Positions 55,760-64,000 of a stretch of 64,000 nucleotides of DNA are shown piece after piece; the first letter of the stretch is position 1, and every line of letters starts with the position of its first letter. The position numbers and the translations under genes were made by a program. Origin of the DNA: Pannonibacter phragmitetus DSM 14782 (GTDB lineage Bacteria > Pseudomonadota > Alphaproteobacteria > Rhizobiales > Stappiaceae); contig NZ_KB908219.1 in the NCBI RefSeq assembly GCF_000382365.1, positions 124,001 through 188,000 of the forward strand, in the 5' to 3' direction. The notes below the pieces were generated by a model. The model did no database searches, was not told the DNA's origin, and saw only the letters and a program-made list of their open reading frames with translations.

Positions 55760-56200
55760 ATGAACACTCTGACCATCACCGAAGCGGACCGGGCCCTGAT
55801 CGGCCTTTTGTCCGGAAACGCCCGCATGCCAGTGGCAGAGCTTGCGCGCCGTCTTGGCCTGTCGCGCACCACGGTGCAGGCCCGCATCGAGCGGCTGGAG
55901 CAGGCGGGGGTGATCACCGGCTATGGCCTGCGCCTGTCGCTGGCCTATGAGGCGGCGCAGGTGAAGGCGCATGTGCTGATCACGCTGGTGCCCAAGGCGC
56001 TGGCGCGGGTGAGCGCGGAACTGTCCGGCATCCGCGAGGTGCGCCAGCTGCATTCGGTCAGCGGCAGCCATGATCTCATCGCCATCGTCGAGGCGGCTTC
56101 TGTTGCCGAACTCGACCATCTGATCGACCGGATCGGCGAACTTGACGGCGTGGAGCGCACGCTTTCGTCCATCATCCTGTCGACGCGCATCCAGCGCTGA
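55760..56200 (+). CDS. Lrp/AsnC-family regulator
   Basis: A 146-residue regulator. The N-terminal HTH reads ALIGLLSGNARMPVAELARR then LGLSRTTVQARIERLEQAGV; the C-terminal RAM ligand domain includes VRQLHSVSGSHDLIAIVEAA. The ATG at 55760 is chosen because it opens the HTH directly (MNTLTITEADRAL); earlier in-frame starts at 55739 and 55748 exist. It diverges from the saccharopine-dehydrogenase gene, the usual arrangement for a local amino-acid-responsive activator or repressor. Confidence 0.92.
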   Translation: MNTLTITEADRALIGLLSGNARMPVAELARRLGLSRTTVQARIERLEQAGVITGYGLRLSLAYEAAQVKAHVLITLVPKALARVSAELSGIREVRQLHSVSGSHDLIAIVEAASVAELDHLIDRIGELDGVERTLSSIILSTRIQR

Positions 56201-56354
56201 ACTGGCGCCCGGTTTCCGCATGCCGGTGGTTTGCCGGGCGCGGGCGATGGACGAGCCTGCGGAGCAAGTGCCGCAACCCGTGCCACGCTTGCCGCAAGGC
56301 CAGGGCGCGTTCCTGTCTGGCCCGGTATTCGTAATAGCCGCCTGTGTGCATCAT
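56172..56354 (-). CDS. Small basic protein, unknown
   Basis: A possible 60-residue protein beginning MMHTGGYYEYRARQERALAL, with an Arg/His-rich middle (LRHLLRRLVHRPRP). The ATG at 56354 follows GCGGAGAAACAGCC, a good ribosome-binding site, and it diverges from the LysR gene. It overlaps the 3' end of the Lrp gene by 29 bases on the other strand. Arg-rich small proteins of this kind (DUF1127-like in flavour) are common in alphaproteobacteria, but I cannot name it. Confidence 0.5.
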   Translation of the reverse strand: MMHTGGYYEYRARQERALALRQAWHGLRHLLRRLVHRPRPANHRHAETGRQFSAGCASTG

Positions 56355-56455
56355 GGCTGTTTCTCCGCTGGAGTGGATCTGCAGCCACCTTCGCATCTCC
56401 GTCGATTTCTGATAATCTGGCCAGTATCGCATAAACCTTCCCAAGGATTCGGATA

Positions 56456-57379
56456 ATGCGCTTGGAGGATCTCCGGTTTTTTGTCAGGGCTGCTGCACTC
56501 GGAAATCTCTCCGCCGCGGGGCGCGAGACCGGTCTGTCACCATCCGCCGCCAGTTCCCGTCTGGCGTCGCTGGAGCGTGACGCCGGTGTGCAGCTGGTCA
56601 GCCGAACAACACGCCGTCTTCAGCTGACCGACGCGGGTGAGCTGCTCTTGCGACGGGCTGGCGAGGCGCTGGATCTGCTCGACGGCACCTTGCGCGAACT
56701 GGAGGATGAGGCGGTCAGTCCGCGCGGGACGCTGCGTGTTTCTCTCAACATGTTCTTTGGCCGCAAGCATGTGCTGCCGTATCTGGCCGAGTTCCGCGAC
56801 CTCTATCCGGAGCTGCGGCTGCAGCTCGATTTCTCGGACCGTATCGTCGATCTGCTGGCGGAGGGCTATGACCTTGCCATCCGGGGGGCGCCGCTCGCCG
56901 ATTCCACTCTGCGGGCACGCCGGCTTGCCGGAAATCCCCGCGTGCTCTGTGCCTCGCCTGCTTATCTCGCCCGCAAGGGCATGCCGGAGACGCCCGCAGA
57001 CCTTACCCGGCATGACTGCCTGAGCTTCCGGTCCATGCCGGTCTGGTATTTCGAGGGGCCTCAGGGGGAGATAGCCTGTCCCATCGATGCCGCGATCAGC
57101 GGCGACAATGGGGACTTTGCCTATGATGCCGCCCTGCTGGGGCTGGGGCTTGCGGTGAAATCGCTTGCCCATGTGTGGGAGGATCTGCGCGATGGCCGGC
57201 TGGTGCCGGTCATGACGGATTTTCCGGTGACCAGAACCGGAGCCATCTGGGCCGTCGCGCCGCCGGGGCGCGCGATGATGCCAAAGGCCCGCGTGCTGGC
57301 TGACTTCCTGACCGGAAAATATGGCAGTCCTGCCTACTGGGAAACGGACTACCGGCAGGCCGGAGCATTGGTGGGCTGA
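56456..57379 (+). CDS. LysR-family transcriptional regulator
   Basis: A 307-residue regulator. The N-terminal winged helix shows LRFFVRAAALGNLSAAGRET and SASSRLASLERDAGVQLVSR-like residues; the effector-binding domain starts near residue 90 with GTLRVSLNMFFGRKHVLPYL. It belongs to the group with a DLAIRGAPLADSTLRARRL motif, often associated with efflux or detoxification genes. Target genes are not evident: psd downstream is housekeeping, and the small divergent gene is the nearest candidate. Confidence 0.92.
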   Translation: MRLEDLRFFVRAAALGNLSAAGRETGLSPSAASSRLASLERDAGVQLVSRTTRRLQLTDAGELLLRRAGEALDLLDGTLRELEDEAVSPRGTLRVSLNMFFGRKHVLPYLAEFRDLYPELRLQLDFSDRIVDLLAEGYDLAIRGAPLADSTLRARRLAGNPRVLCASPAYLARKGMPETPADLTRHDCLSFRSMPVWYFEGPQGEIACPIDAAISGDNGDFAYDAALLGLGLAVKSLAHVWEDLRDGRLVPVMTDFPVTRTGAIWAVAPPGRAMMPKARVLADFLTGKYGSPAYWETDYRQAGALVG

Positions 57380-57475
57380 GGCACTTTCGGGGTTCAGTTG
57401 CGGCGGCAAAGGCACTAAGAGAGAGGCAGACCACTTCAATCTCCGGCTCCGGACCCAAGATCAACGGGAAAACCC

Positions 57476-58186
57476 ATGTCGCTTGCCGATACCATCACCA
57501 AGACCTTCGTTCCCATCCACCGTGAGGGCTGGCCTTTCATTGCCATCGCCTTGGTGGCGACGCTGATCCTTGGCTGGTTCCTCACACCGCTGTTCTACAT
57601 CGGGCTCTTTCTCACGGGCTGGGTCTGCTACTTCTTCCGCGATCCGCCCCGCGTCACGCCTGTGACCGGCGGGCTGGTGATTTCGCCCGCTGACGGCGTC
57701 GTCAACCAGCTTGGCCTTTGCGTGCCGCCTGCCGAACTGGCGGCAGACCTTGGCACCGAGCCGATGATGCGGATTTCCGTGTTCATGAACGTGTTCAACT
57801 GCCACGTGAACCGCGCTCCTGTCGGTGGCCGCATTGCGCGGGTGGCCTACAAGCCGGGCAAGTTCCTCAACGCGGAACTGGACAAGGCGAGCGAGTTCAA
57901 CGAGCGCAATGGCCTCGTCATCGAGAATGGCGGCACGAAGATCGGCGTCGTTCAGATCGCAGGTCTTGTGGCCCGCCGCATTGTCTGCTTCGTGCGCGAA
58001 GGGGAGAGCATCGGTGCCGGCGAGCGTTTCGGCCTGATCCGCTTCGGTTCGCGCCTCGACATCTACATGCCGGTTGGCACCGTGCCGAAAGTTGCCATGG
58101 GCCAGATCATGATTGCCGGTGAAACCGTGCTGGCGGATCTGCGCGAAGGCCCGCAGGCGGTCCAGCACATCACCCGCGTCAGCTGA
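57476..58186 (+). CDS. psd: Phosphatidylserine decarboxylase proenzyme
   Basis: A 236-residue enzyme of the short, archaeal-type class. It converts phosphatidylserine to phosphatidylethanolamine in the inner membrane. An N-terminal membrane helix pair (about residues 17-55), [32 protein letters not shown] and the self-cleavage site FGS (Gly191-Ser192, giving the pyruvoyl group) are all present. It is followed by pssA after 11 bases, so both steps of PE synthesis are co-transcribed. Confidence 0.97.
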   Translation: MSLADTITKTFVPIHREGWPFIAIALVATLILGWFLTPLFYIGLFLTGWVCYFFRDPPRVTPVTGGLVISPADGVVNQLGLCVPPAELAADLGTEPMMRISVFMNVFNCHVNRAPVGGRIARVAYKPGKFLNAELDKASEFNERNGLVIENGGTKIGVVQIAGLVARRIVCFVREGESIGAGERFGLIRFGSRLDIYMPVGTVPKVAMGQIMIAGETVLADLREGPQAVQHITRVS

Positions 58187-58197
58187 GGAGAAGCCTT

Positions 58198-59103
58198 TTG
58201 GAGACGCCTTTCGCCAGCTATGAACCCGGCCACGAAGATGGCAAGCCGCGCCGGTCCGGGCGTTTCCGGCAGGTGCCCTTGCGTCTCATCCTGCCGAATC
58301 TTGTCACGCTCCTGGCGCTCTGCTCCGGCCTGACCGGCATCCGCATGGCCTTCGAGGGCCGGTGGGAATTTGCCGTTGGGGCGGTGCTGCTTGCAGCCGT
58401 GCTGGATGCGGTGGACGGGCGTGTGGCGCGGATGCTCAAGGGCACGTCGCGGTTTGGGGCAGAACTGGATTCGCTGGCCGATTTCGTCAATTTCGGCGTC
58501 ACTCCGGCGCTGATGCTCTACATCTGGCTGCTCAACGAGGTGAAGTCGCTTGGCTGGATTGCCGCGCTCGCCTTTGCCATCTGTGCGGCCCTGCGCCTGG
58601 CGCGGTTCAATGCGGCGCTGGATGATCCAGACAAGCCGGCCTGGTCGGTGAATTTCTTCACCGGCGTTCCGGCGCCTGCCGGTGCGCTGACCGTGCTGCT
58701 GCCCATCTATCTGGAGTTCCTTGGCATCCTGCCGCACTGGCCGGAATTTGCTCCGGCCGTTGCGCTTTATACGGTCTTGATCGGCTTCCTGATGATCAGC
58801 CGCCTGCCGACCTATTCCGGCAAGAAGGTTGGCATGCGCGTCCGGCGCGATCTGGTGCTGCCGCTCTTCGTGCTGACCGTGCTGGTGGTGGCGCTGACCG
58901 TCAGCTATCCGTTCCAGATGCTGACCTTGGGCACGCTTGCCTATCTCGCGTCGATCCCCTTCGCCCTGCGCAGCTACCGGGCACATGTGCGCGCGGACAA
59001 AACGCTGGCAAAAGCCGGGGATGAGGGGGGTGAGAGCGTGGAGGATGAGAGCGGGCCGGGCCTTGATCATCCCGGCGAAAATACGGGCAATGATACGCCC
59101 TGA
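58198..59103 (+). CDS. pssA: CDP-diacylglycerol-serine O-phosphatidyltransferase
   Basis: A 301-residue integral membrane enzyme making phosphatidylserine from CDP-diacylglycerol and serine. The CDP-alcohol phosphotransferase motif is seen as DAVDGRVARMLKGTSRFGAE followed by LDSLADFVNFG, with all the key aspartates. About seven membrane helices follow or surround it. The start is TTG at 58198, seven bases after AGGAG; no ATG precedes the conserved region. The polar C-terminal tail (about 265-301) is acidic. It forms an operon with psd. Confidence 0.95.
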   Translation: METPFASYEPGHEDGKPRRSGRFRQVPLRLILPNLVTLLALCSGLTGIRMAFEGRWEFAVGAVLLAAVLDAVDGRVARMLKGTSRFGAELDSLADFVNFGVTPALMLYIWLLNEVKSLGWIAALAFAICAALRLARFNAALDDPDKPAWSVNFFTGVPAPAGALTVLLPIYLEFLGILPHWPEFAPAVALYTVLIGFLMISRLPTYSGKKVGMRVRRDLVLPLFVLTVLVVALTVSYPFQMLTLGTLAYLASIPFALRSYRAHVRADKTLAKAGDEGGESVEDESGPGLDHPGENTGNDTP

Positions 59104-59130
59104 CGGGCTGACAAGGTCTTCTCAATGAAC

Positions 59131-59160
59131 AAAGCCCCCATCCATCGGACGGGGGCTTTT
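59131..59160. terminator. Bidirectional terminator between pssA and the RND gene
   Basis: AAAGCCCCC (59131-59139) pairs with GGGGGCTTT (59151-59159), with further pairing inside. A and T runs on both sides allow use by both convergent genes. Confidence 0.88.
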
Positions 59161-59178
59161 GCTTTTTGGGCCCTGGGT

Positions 59179-62100
59179 CTATTCCGCAGCGCTGGTCATC
59201 GGCGTTCCGGGGCTGTTTGCGGCCTGCTGGCTTGCATCACCGTCCGAACCCGGGCCGGAGCCCGGCTGTCTGCCCGTCACCCGCTGCCAGAGCCGTCTGG
59301 CAGAACCCGCCCAGACGCCGGGCATGGCGATCATCACCGGGATCAGCACCAGCGTCAGCAGGGTGGAGAAGCCGAGGCCGAAGATCACAGCCGTAGACAA
59401 TTGCACCCACCAGCCGGAGGTGACGCCGCCGAGGGCGATTTCCCGGTTGAGGAAGTCCAGATTGATCTGGGCGGCCATCGGGATGAGGCCTGCAATCGTG
59501 GTGATGGTGGTCAGCATGATTGGCCTGAGGCGCTGGGCCGAGGTCTTCAGGATGGCATCCAGCGTGGGCAGGCCGTCTTCACGGAAGCGGTTGAACGTGT
59601 CCAGCAGGATGATGGCGTTGTTCACCACGATACCCGCCAGCGCGACAATGCCGGTGCCCGTCATGATGATCGAGAACTTCTGCCCCGTCACCCACATGCC
59701 CAGCAGCACGCCAAAGACCGACAGGACTACGGTCGTGAGGGTCAGGAAGGTCTGGTAGAAGGAGTTGTACTGGGTCAGCAGGATCAGGAACATCAGGAAG
59801 AGCGAGGCAAGCATCGCCTTCATCAGGAACTCGCCGGACTCCTTCTGGTCCTCATCTGCACCACGGAACTTCAGGAACACGTTGGAAGGCCAGGTCTGGG
59901 TGGTCAGCCAGTTGCCCAGGTCCTTCACCTTGTCGTCCGGTGTGAAACCTGAGGCAGGATCGACGGTGGCCTTCACCATCATCGAATAAAGCCCGTCCCG
60001 GCGGGTGATGGACGAGACCTTGGGTGCCGCCTCGCGCGTGATGAAGTTGGCCAGCGGCACCAAGCCCAGCGGGGTCTGAAGACGCAGCTCGTCGAACCGG
60101 TCGAGCGTGCGTTCGTCGCGCGGCAGGCGCACGCGGATGTCCACTTCGTCCTCGCTGTCCGCCGGACGGTACTTGCCGATCAGCACACCATTGGTGACGA
60201 GCTGCACCATGCTGCCCACCGGCACGATGCTGGCCTGATAGCGCCCGGCATGGGCCCGGTCGATGGAAATCTGCCATTCGATACCGGGCAGCGGCCGGTC
60301 ATCCTCCTGATCGATCAGGTCAGGCATGGTGTCCACATGCGCGCGGACGCGGGCGACGGTTTCCACCAGCGTCTTGTAGTCGGTGGACTTCACTTCAAGC
60401 TGGATGTCCTTGCCGGTCGGCGGGCCGCCCTCGATCTTGCGGGTTTCCACCTTGATGCCGGGCAGAGGGGCCGTGCGCTCGCGGATTTCCTGGAAGATCT
60501 CAACGGCCTTGCGGCGGCAGCAATAATCCTCGAATTCCAGCTGCAACTCGCCGATCACGTCAGCGGGCTTGTCCCGCACGCCGTCCATCTTCGGACCGCC
60601 GCCGCTGCCGCCGGGGGGGAAGGCGGAGGTGACCACGTTCATCACGCCGGCGGTCTGCAGCACTTCCCGCTCGACGCCCATGACGATGTCGCGCGCCTCG
60701 GCAGCGGAGAGGTTGCCACGGGCCGAGACCAGCACCACCGCCTGTTTCGGCTCCTCATCGACAAAGAACTCAACGCCCGTGCTGTGGGTCATGAAGCCGA
60801 TGGTGATGAAGGCGCAGAGCCCCGCCATCGCGGCAAGGGCGGCAAGATTGCCGACGGGGTTCCCGGCAAGCAGCTTGAGCCCGCGCACGTAAAGACCGGT
60901 CAGGCCGCTGACTTCACGCACGTCGAAAGCATGGCTGCCCGAGAGCACTTCCGCTTCAACGCGGGCTTCCTCGGCACGCAGGGCAGCCCGGCGCTTCAGG
61001 ATGGCAACAGCGGGGACGAGCAGCCGGTGGCTGATAAGACCCGCAAGGATGAAGGCTGCAATGGCAAGGCCGTTGACGGCGAGTGCGGGCAGCGCCTTGA
61101 GAGCAGGAGCGCCCAGAACCGCGGATGCGGCCAGTGCAGAGAACACCAGTGCCAGCAGCACTGCTGCATGCCGCGCCACCCAATGGGAGATGACCGCAAA
61201 CAGACCGCCGGTGACGGGGATGAACACCGTTGCCGTCAGCAGCGATGCCGCCAGCACGATGATCACCATGATGGGCAGATAGCTCATGAACTCGCCCGCC
61301 ACACCCGGCCACATCAGCATGGGCAGGAAGGCGGCGAGTGTCGTTGCCGTGGAGGAGAAGATCGGCCAGAACATCAGCTTGGCGGCGCGGATATACGCCT
61401 CCCTGTCTTCCATGCCCTCGGCGATCTTGCGGTCGGCATATTCCACCATGACGATGGCGCCATCCACCAGCATGCCGACGGTCAGCACCAGGCCGAACAT
61501 GACCATGATGTTCACGGTGTAGCCAAGTCCGGTGAGAATGAGGAAGCCGACCATGAAGGAGGTCGGAATCGCGAGGCCCACCAGAAGCGCCGAGCGCAGG
61601 CCCAGAGAGCCGACAATCAGCACCATGACGAGGAAGATGGCGGTCAGGATCGAGGACTGCAGCGACCCCAGAACCTCAAAAATGTTCTCCGACATGTCCA
61701 GCATGATGCTGACGCGGATGGTCTGCGGCCAGTCCTTCGAGGCTTCGGCGATGACGGCGCGGACGGCGGCATTGTTCTCGATGACGTTGGTGCCGATGCG
61801 CTTGGTCACGTTGAGCGCAATGGCGGGCTCGCCGTTGACGCGGATAAAGGAGGTGGCGTCCTTGAAGGTGCGGCGGATCTCGGCCACATCGCCCAGCGTC
61901 ACGACACCTTCGCCCGCCTGTTTCAGCGGCAGGGAATAGACATCTCCCGCCGTTTCCAGAAGGCCGGGAACCTTGACATTGAAACGGCCTGAACCGCTGT
62001 CGAGAAAGCCTGCCGGAACCAGCTGGTTGTTCTGTGTCAGGGAGTTGATCAGCTCCTGCTGGGTGATCGCATAGGATTCCAGCTTGCGGCTGTCGATCAG

Positions 62101-62655
62101 CACTTCCAGCAATTCTTCCCGGTGTCCGGCCAGATCAGCGGAGCGGACGGTGTCCACCGCCTCGATCTGGTCCTTGAGCCGCCGGGCATAGGTGTAGAGT
62201 GTGCGCTCGGGCACATTGCCGGACAGGGCGACGGTCAGGGTCGGGGCAAGTGCGAAATTGGTTTCGGAGATCGTGGGCTCGTCCGCATCGGCGGGCAGCT
62301 TCGACTTCGCCTGATCCACCTTGTCGCGCACATCCGACATGGCCTCGTCCTTGTTGAACGAGATGTCGAATTCGAGCACGATACCGGCATGGCCTTCCGA
62401 GGCGATGGCCGTCAGTTCCTTCAGGCCGTCGAGGCCGCGCAGCTCCGTTTCCATGGGCCGCACCAGCAGGCGCTCGGCATCCTCCGGCGAAATGCCCTGC
62501 TGGGAAATGGAAACATAGAAGACCGGAACGTCGATATCCGGGTTCTCTTCCTTCGGGATGCTGATGTAGCTGAGCGTTCCGCCGATGACGAGCGCCAGCA
62601 TCAGCATGAGCACCGTCTTGGGGCGGCGCAGGATGGCTTCGAGGGCGCTGATCAT
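59179..62655 (-). CDS. RND efflux pump permease (AcrB-type)
   Basis: A 1,158-residue inner-membrane proton-driven exporter. The N-terminus has the first helix and YISIPKEENPDIDVPVFYVS; the central membrane block has GLVLTVGMLVDGAIVMVEYA with the proton-relay Asp; the C-terminal half includes GIVALAGIVVNNAIILLDTF. It is about 110 residues longer than AcrB because of an extra hydrophobic segment after the first membrane block (about residues 490-570, two or three more helices). Substrates cannot be predicted. It overlaps the adaptor gene by four bases. No outer-membrane factor gene is adjacent. Confidence 0.95.
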   Translation of the reverse strand: MISALEAILRRPKTVLMLMLALVIGGTLSYISIPKEENPDIDVPVFYVSISQQGISPEDAERLLVRPMETELRGLDGLKELTAIASEGHAGIVLEFDISFNKDEAMSDVRDKVDQAKSKLPADADEPTISETNFALAPTLTVALSGNVPERTLYTYARRLKDQIEAVDTVRSADLAGHREELLEVLIDSRKLESYAITQQELINSLTQNNQLVPAGFLDSGSGRFNVKVPGLLETAGDVYSLPLKQAGEGVVTLGDVAEIRRTFKDATSFIRVNGEPAIALNVTKRIGTNVIENNAAVRAVIAEASKDWPQTIRVSIMLDMSENIFEVLGSLQSSILTAIFLVMVLIVGSLGLRSALLVGLAIPTSFMVGFLILTGLGYTVNIMVMFGLVLTVGMLVDGAIVMVEYADRKIAEGMEDREAYIRAAKLMFWPIFSSTATTLAAFLPMLMWPGVAGEFMSYLPIMVIIVLAASLLTATVFIPVTGGLFAVISHWVARHAAVLLALVFSALAASAVLGAPALKALPALAVNGLAIAAFILAGLISHRLLVPAVAILKRRAALRAEEARVEAEVLSGSHAFDVREVSGLTGLYVRGLKLLAGNPVGNLAALAAMAGLCAFITIGFMTHSTGVEFFVDEEPKQAVVLVSARGNLSAAEARDIVMGVEREVLQTAGVMNVVTSAFPPGGSGGGPKMDGVRDKPADVIGELQLEFEDYCCRRKAVEIFQEIRERTAPLPGIKVETRKIEGGPPTGKDIQLEVKSTDYKTLVETVARVRAHVDTMPDLIDQEDDRPLPGIEWQISIDRAHAGRYQASIVPVGSMVQLVTNGVLIGKYRPADSEDEVDIRVRLPRDERTLDRFDELRLQTPLGLVPLANFITREAAPKVSSITRRDGLYSMMVKATVDPASGFTPDDKVKDLGNWLTTQTWPSNVFLKFRGADEDQKESGEFLMKAMLASLFLMFLILLTQYNSFYQTFLTLTTVVLSVFGVLLGMWVTGQKFSIIMTGTGIVALAGIVVNNAIILLDTFNRFREDGLPTLDAILKTSAQRLRPIMLTTITTIAGLIPMAAQINLDFLNREIALGGVTSGWWVQLSTAVIFGLGFSTLLTLVLIPVMIAMPGVWAGSARRLWQRVTGRQPGSGPGSDGDASQQAANSPGTPMTSAAE

Positions 62656-63752
62656 CCTTTTGCCTCCGCGCTCATCACCGGCTCGACCAACTGGCCCTCA
62701 CCGACGAAATCCTGTCCGACGGTGATGACGTCAACCGTGTCCGGCAGTCCGGTGATCCAGATGCCGTCACTCTCGCCGCCTGCAATCACCACAGGCAGGA
62801 AGCGCACGCGGTTATCTGCATCGACGCTGCGCACACCGACGCGCCCGTCATCATCCAGCGTCAGGATTGCCGGGCTGACGCGGTGGGCCTGACCTTGAGA
62901 CAGTTCCATCCGGGTAACGGCGGTCACGCCATCACGGGCAAGGCCGTCCGGGTTGGGCAATTCCACCTCGATGCGGAACGTGCGGGTGTCGGGATTTGCG
63001 GCCGGCGCGATGTAGCGCACATGGCCTTCCATCTTCACGCCGCCGACCAGCTCGACACTGGCCGGCATGTTGAGGCTGAGGCCTGAAATGCTCAACTCGG
63101 ACACCTGGCCGACGGCAATCATCGGGTCTGACTTCACCACCGTGCCGCAGGCCGCGCCCACGGAAAGATGATCGCCCACGCGGGCCATCGGGCTCTCCAC
63201 CACGCCGGCAATGGGCGAGCGGATGATGGTGCGGTCCAGCTCCAGCTCGGCTTCCTGCAGGCGCGCATCGGCGGCATCTAGCGATGCCTTCAGCGCAGCC
63301 ACCCGGTTTTCCGTGGCAAAGCCTTTCGAGCTGAGCTGCGTTGCAGCGTCATAATCGGCGCGGGCCTGTGCTAGGACGGCCTTTGCCTCCAGCACGCGGG
63401 CCTCGCGTGTGCCTTTGTCGATCACGCAAAGCACATCGCCTGCGCTGACCGTGCCGCCTTCGCGGGCCGGGCGTTCGACAATCCGTCCCGCTGTTTCGGC
63501 GCGTACGGAAACCTTGGCGAAGGCTTCGGTGCTGCCGCGCACTTCCAGCATGGCCGAGCGCTGTTCTGCCACCAGCCGGGAGACCTGGACACGGAAGGGC
63601 TTCACATCCGCAGCGTTCTGCCTTTCGGCAATCGGAGGGGCGGCATGGGCCTCGTCCCCCAGTCCGCCAACCACCAGAGTGCCGCTCCACATCCACAGGC
63701 CGACGCCACCGGCAATGCCTGCTGCCAGCAGCACAGAAAAATTAACACGCAT
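62652..63752 (-). CDS. RND periplasmic adaptor (membrane fusion protein)
   Basis: A 366-residue adaptor linking the RND permease to an outer-membrane channel. An N-terminal anchor or signal (MRVNFSVLLAAGIAGGVGLW) is followed by the lipoyl halves (VSVRAETAGRIVERPAREGG and IIRSPIAGVVESP), a coiled-coil hairpin between them and the beta-barrel region with VGQVSELSISG. The ATG at 63752 is chosen because it opens the signal; the frame is open further upstream but reads as unlike protein. It overlaps the permease gene by 4 bases, and the partial upstream gene overlaps its start by 11. Confidence 0.95.
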   Translation of the reverse strand: MRVNFSVLLAAGIAGGVGLWMWSGTLVVGGLGDEAHAAPPIAERQNAADVKPFRVQVSRLVAEQRSAMLEVRGSTEAFAKVSVRAETAGRIVERPAREGGTVSAGDVLCVIDKGTREARVLEAKAVLAQARADYDAATQLSSKGFATENRVAALKASLDAADARLQEAELELDRTIIRSPIAGVVESPMARVGDHLSVGAACGTVVKSDPMIAVGQVSELSISGLSLNMPASVELVGGVKMEGHVRYIAPAANPDTRTFRIEVELPNPDGLARDGVTAVTRMELSQGQAHRVSPAILTLDDDGRVGVRSVDADNRVRFLPVVIAGGESDGIWITGLPDTVDVITVGQDFVGEGQLVEPVMSAEAKG

Positions 63753-64000
63753 GGAACTCGCTCCGTTGGTCAGGGCCTGCATATTCGGCGGCCAGCGGTG
63801 TCTGGATGACTGGAGGGCTTGTTTCCTGCACGGCTTCGCCATCAGCGATGGTCTCCAGCTCTGTGCGGTTGGCCTCCAGATATTCAATTTTCCGGGTCAT
63901 GCAGTCGATGCCGTAGCCGATGCTCCAGAGCATGCCCTTGTTTGCGGCTGTATCCGGCACCCGGGACCTCAGCTCGCTCAGCTGATTAAGCTTGAGGCGT
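63742..64000 (-). CDS. Partial small protein at the right edge (C-terminal 85 codons)
   Basis: An open frame runs from the window edge to a stop at 63742. It reads as coiled-coil-like protein (LNQLSELRSRVPDTAANKGM, then MTRKIEYLEANRTELETIAD) with a Pro-rich end. The true start is outside the window; an internal GTG at 63960 also exists. It overlaps the adaptor gene by 11 bases, so it is the first visible gene of the RND operon. I do not recognise it. Confidence 0.55.
   Translation of the reverse strand, partial: RLKLNQLSELRSRVPDTAANKGMLWSIGYGIDCMTRKIEYLEANRTELETIADGEAVQETSPPVIQTPLAAEYAGPDQRSEFHAC

Noticed and set aside
60250-61992. 580-codon plus-strand frame opposite the RND permease
   Set aside because: It is antisense to a certain RND permease, and its His/Asp/Gly-rich composition is typical of shadows.

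Overview
The window is a GC-rich chromosomal segment of an alphaproteobacterium. The evidence is FliX, the CckA hybrid kinase next to flhB, the alphaproteobacterial LexA box (GAAC-N7-GAAC) before recA, TTAA-N7-TTAA boxes of the CtrA type before flagellar genes, and a DksA with only one of the usual four zinc cysteines. Gene content (recA-alaS, psuK-psuG, psd-pssA, monomeric IDH) fits Hyphomicrobiales, perhaps near Stappiaceae/Pannonibacter. That placement is inference from memory, not a search.

The left 29 kb is a flagellar island. From the left edge it holds two tandem, near-identical flagellin genes (the first cut by the window edge) and a third, more divergent flagellin. Next come flaG, flgN, a rod-binding FlgJ-type gene and flgI on the minus strand, with fliX and dksA diverging. 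The L-ring/distal rod operon flgF-flgG-flgA-flgH is on minus. The operon fliL-fliM-DUF6468-motE and a ~1,380-residue periplasmic beta-domain/TPR protein are on plus. fliO-fliP is on minus, and flgB-flgC-fliE-fliQ-fliR-flhB followed by cckA is on plus. Together they encode filament, rod, P- and L-rings, C-ring FliM, stator-associated FliL/MotE and most of the export gate. fliF, fliG, fliN, fliI, flhA and the hook genes are not here. CtrA-like boxes before flgB, fliL, the TPR gene and the flagellins, with cckA in the same island, suggest cell-cycle control of flagellar synthesis.

From 29.5 to 36 kb the minus strand carries a small lipoprotein, an uncharacterised three-gene operon (TelA-like helical protein, single-pass DUF6384-like membrane protein, coiled-coil protein with a Gly/Ser/Arg/Phe tail) and the pseudouridine catabolic pair psuK-psuG. 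recA (with SOS box) and alaS follow on plus. Two convergent c-di-GMP genes (membrane GGDEF; PAS-PAS-GGDEF-EAL), a secreted protein, icd, cutA, a YefM-YoeB toxin-antitoxin pair, a MarR-GNAT fusion and a second, monomeric-type isocitrate dehydrogenase come next.

The last 13 kb holds an arsR/Atm1-type ABC exporter operon with a perfect palindromic operator, an overlapping DUF4160/DUF2442 pair, a saccharopine-dehydrogenase-like gene divergent from an Lrp regulator, a LysR regulator, psd-pssA (phosphatidylethanolamine synthesis) and an RND efflux pair, ending in a partial gene at the right edge. I saw no tRNA, rRNA, CRISPR array, transposase or prophage gene. The features most worth a second look are the three-gene TelA-like/DUF6384 operon, the giant motor-cluster TPR protein, the FliO and FliM extensions, and the phased CtrA-like half-sites.
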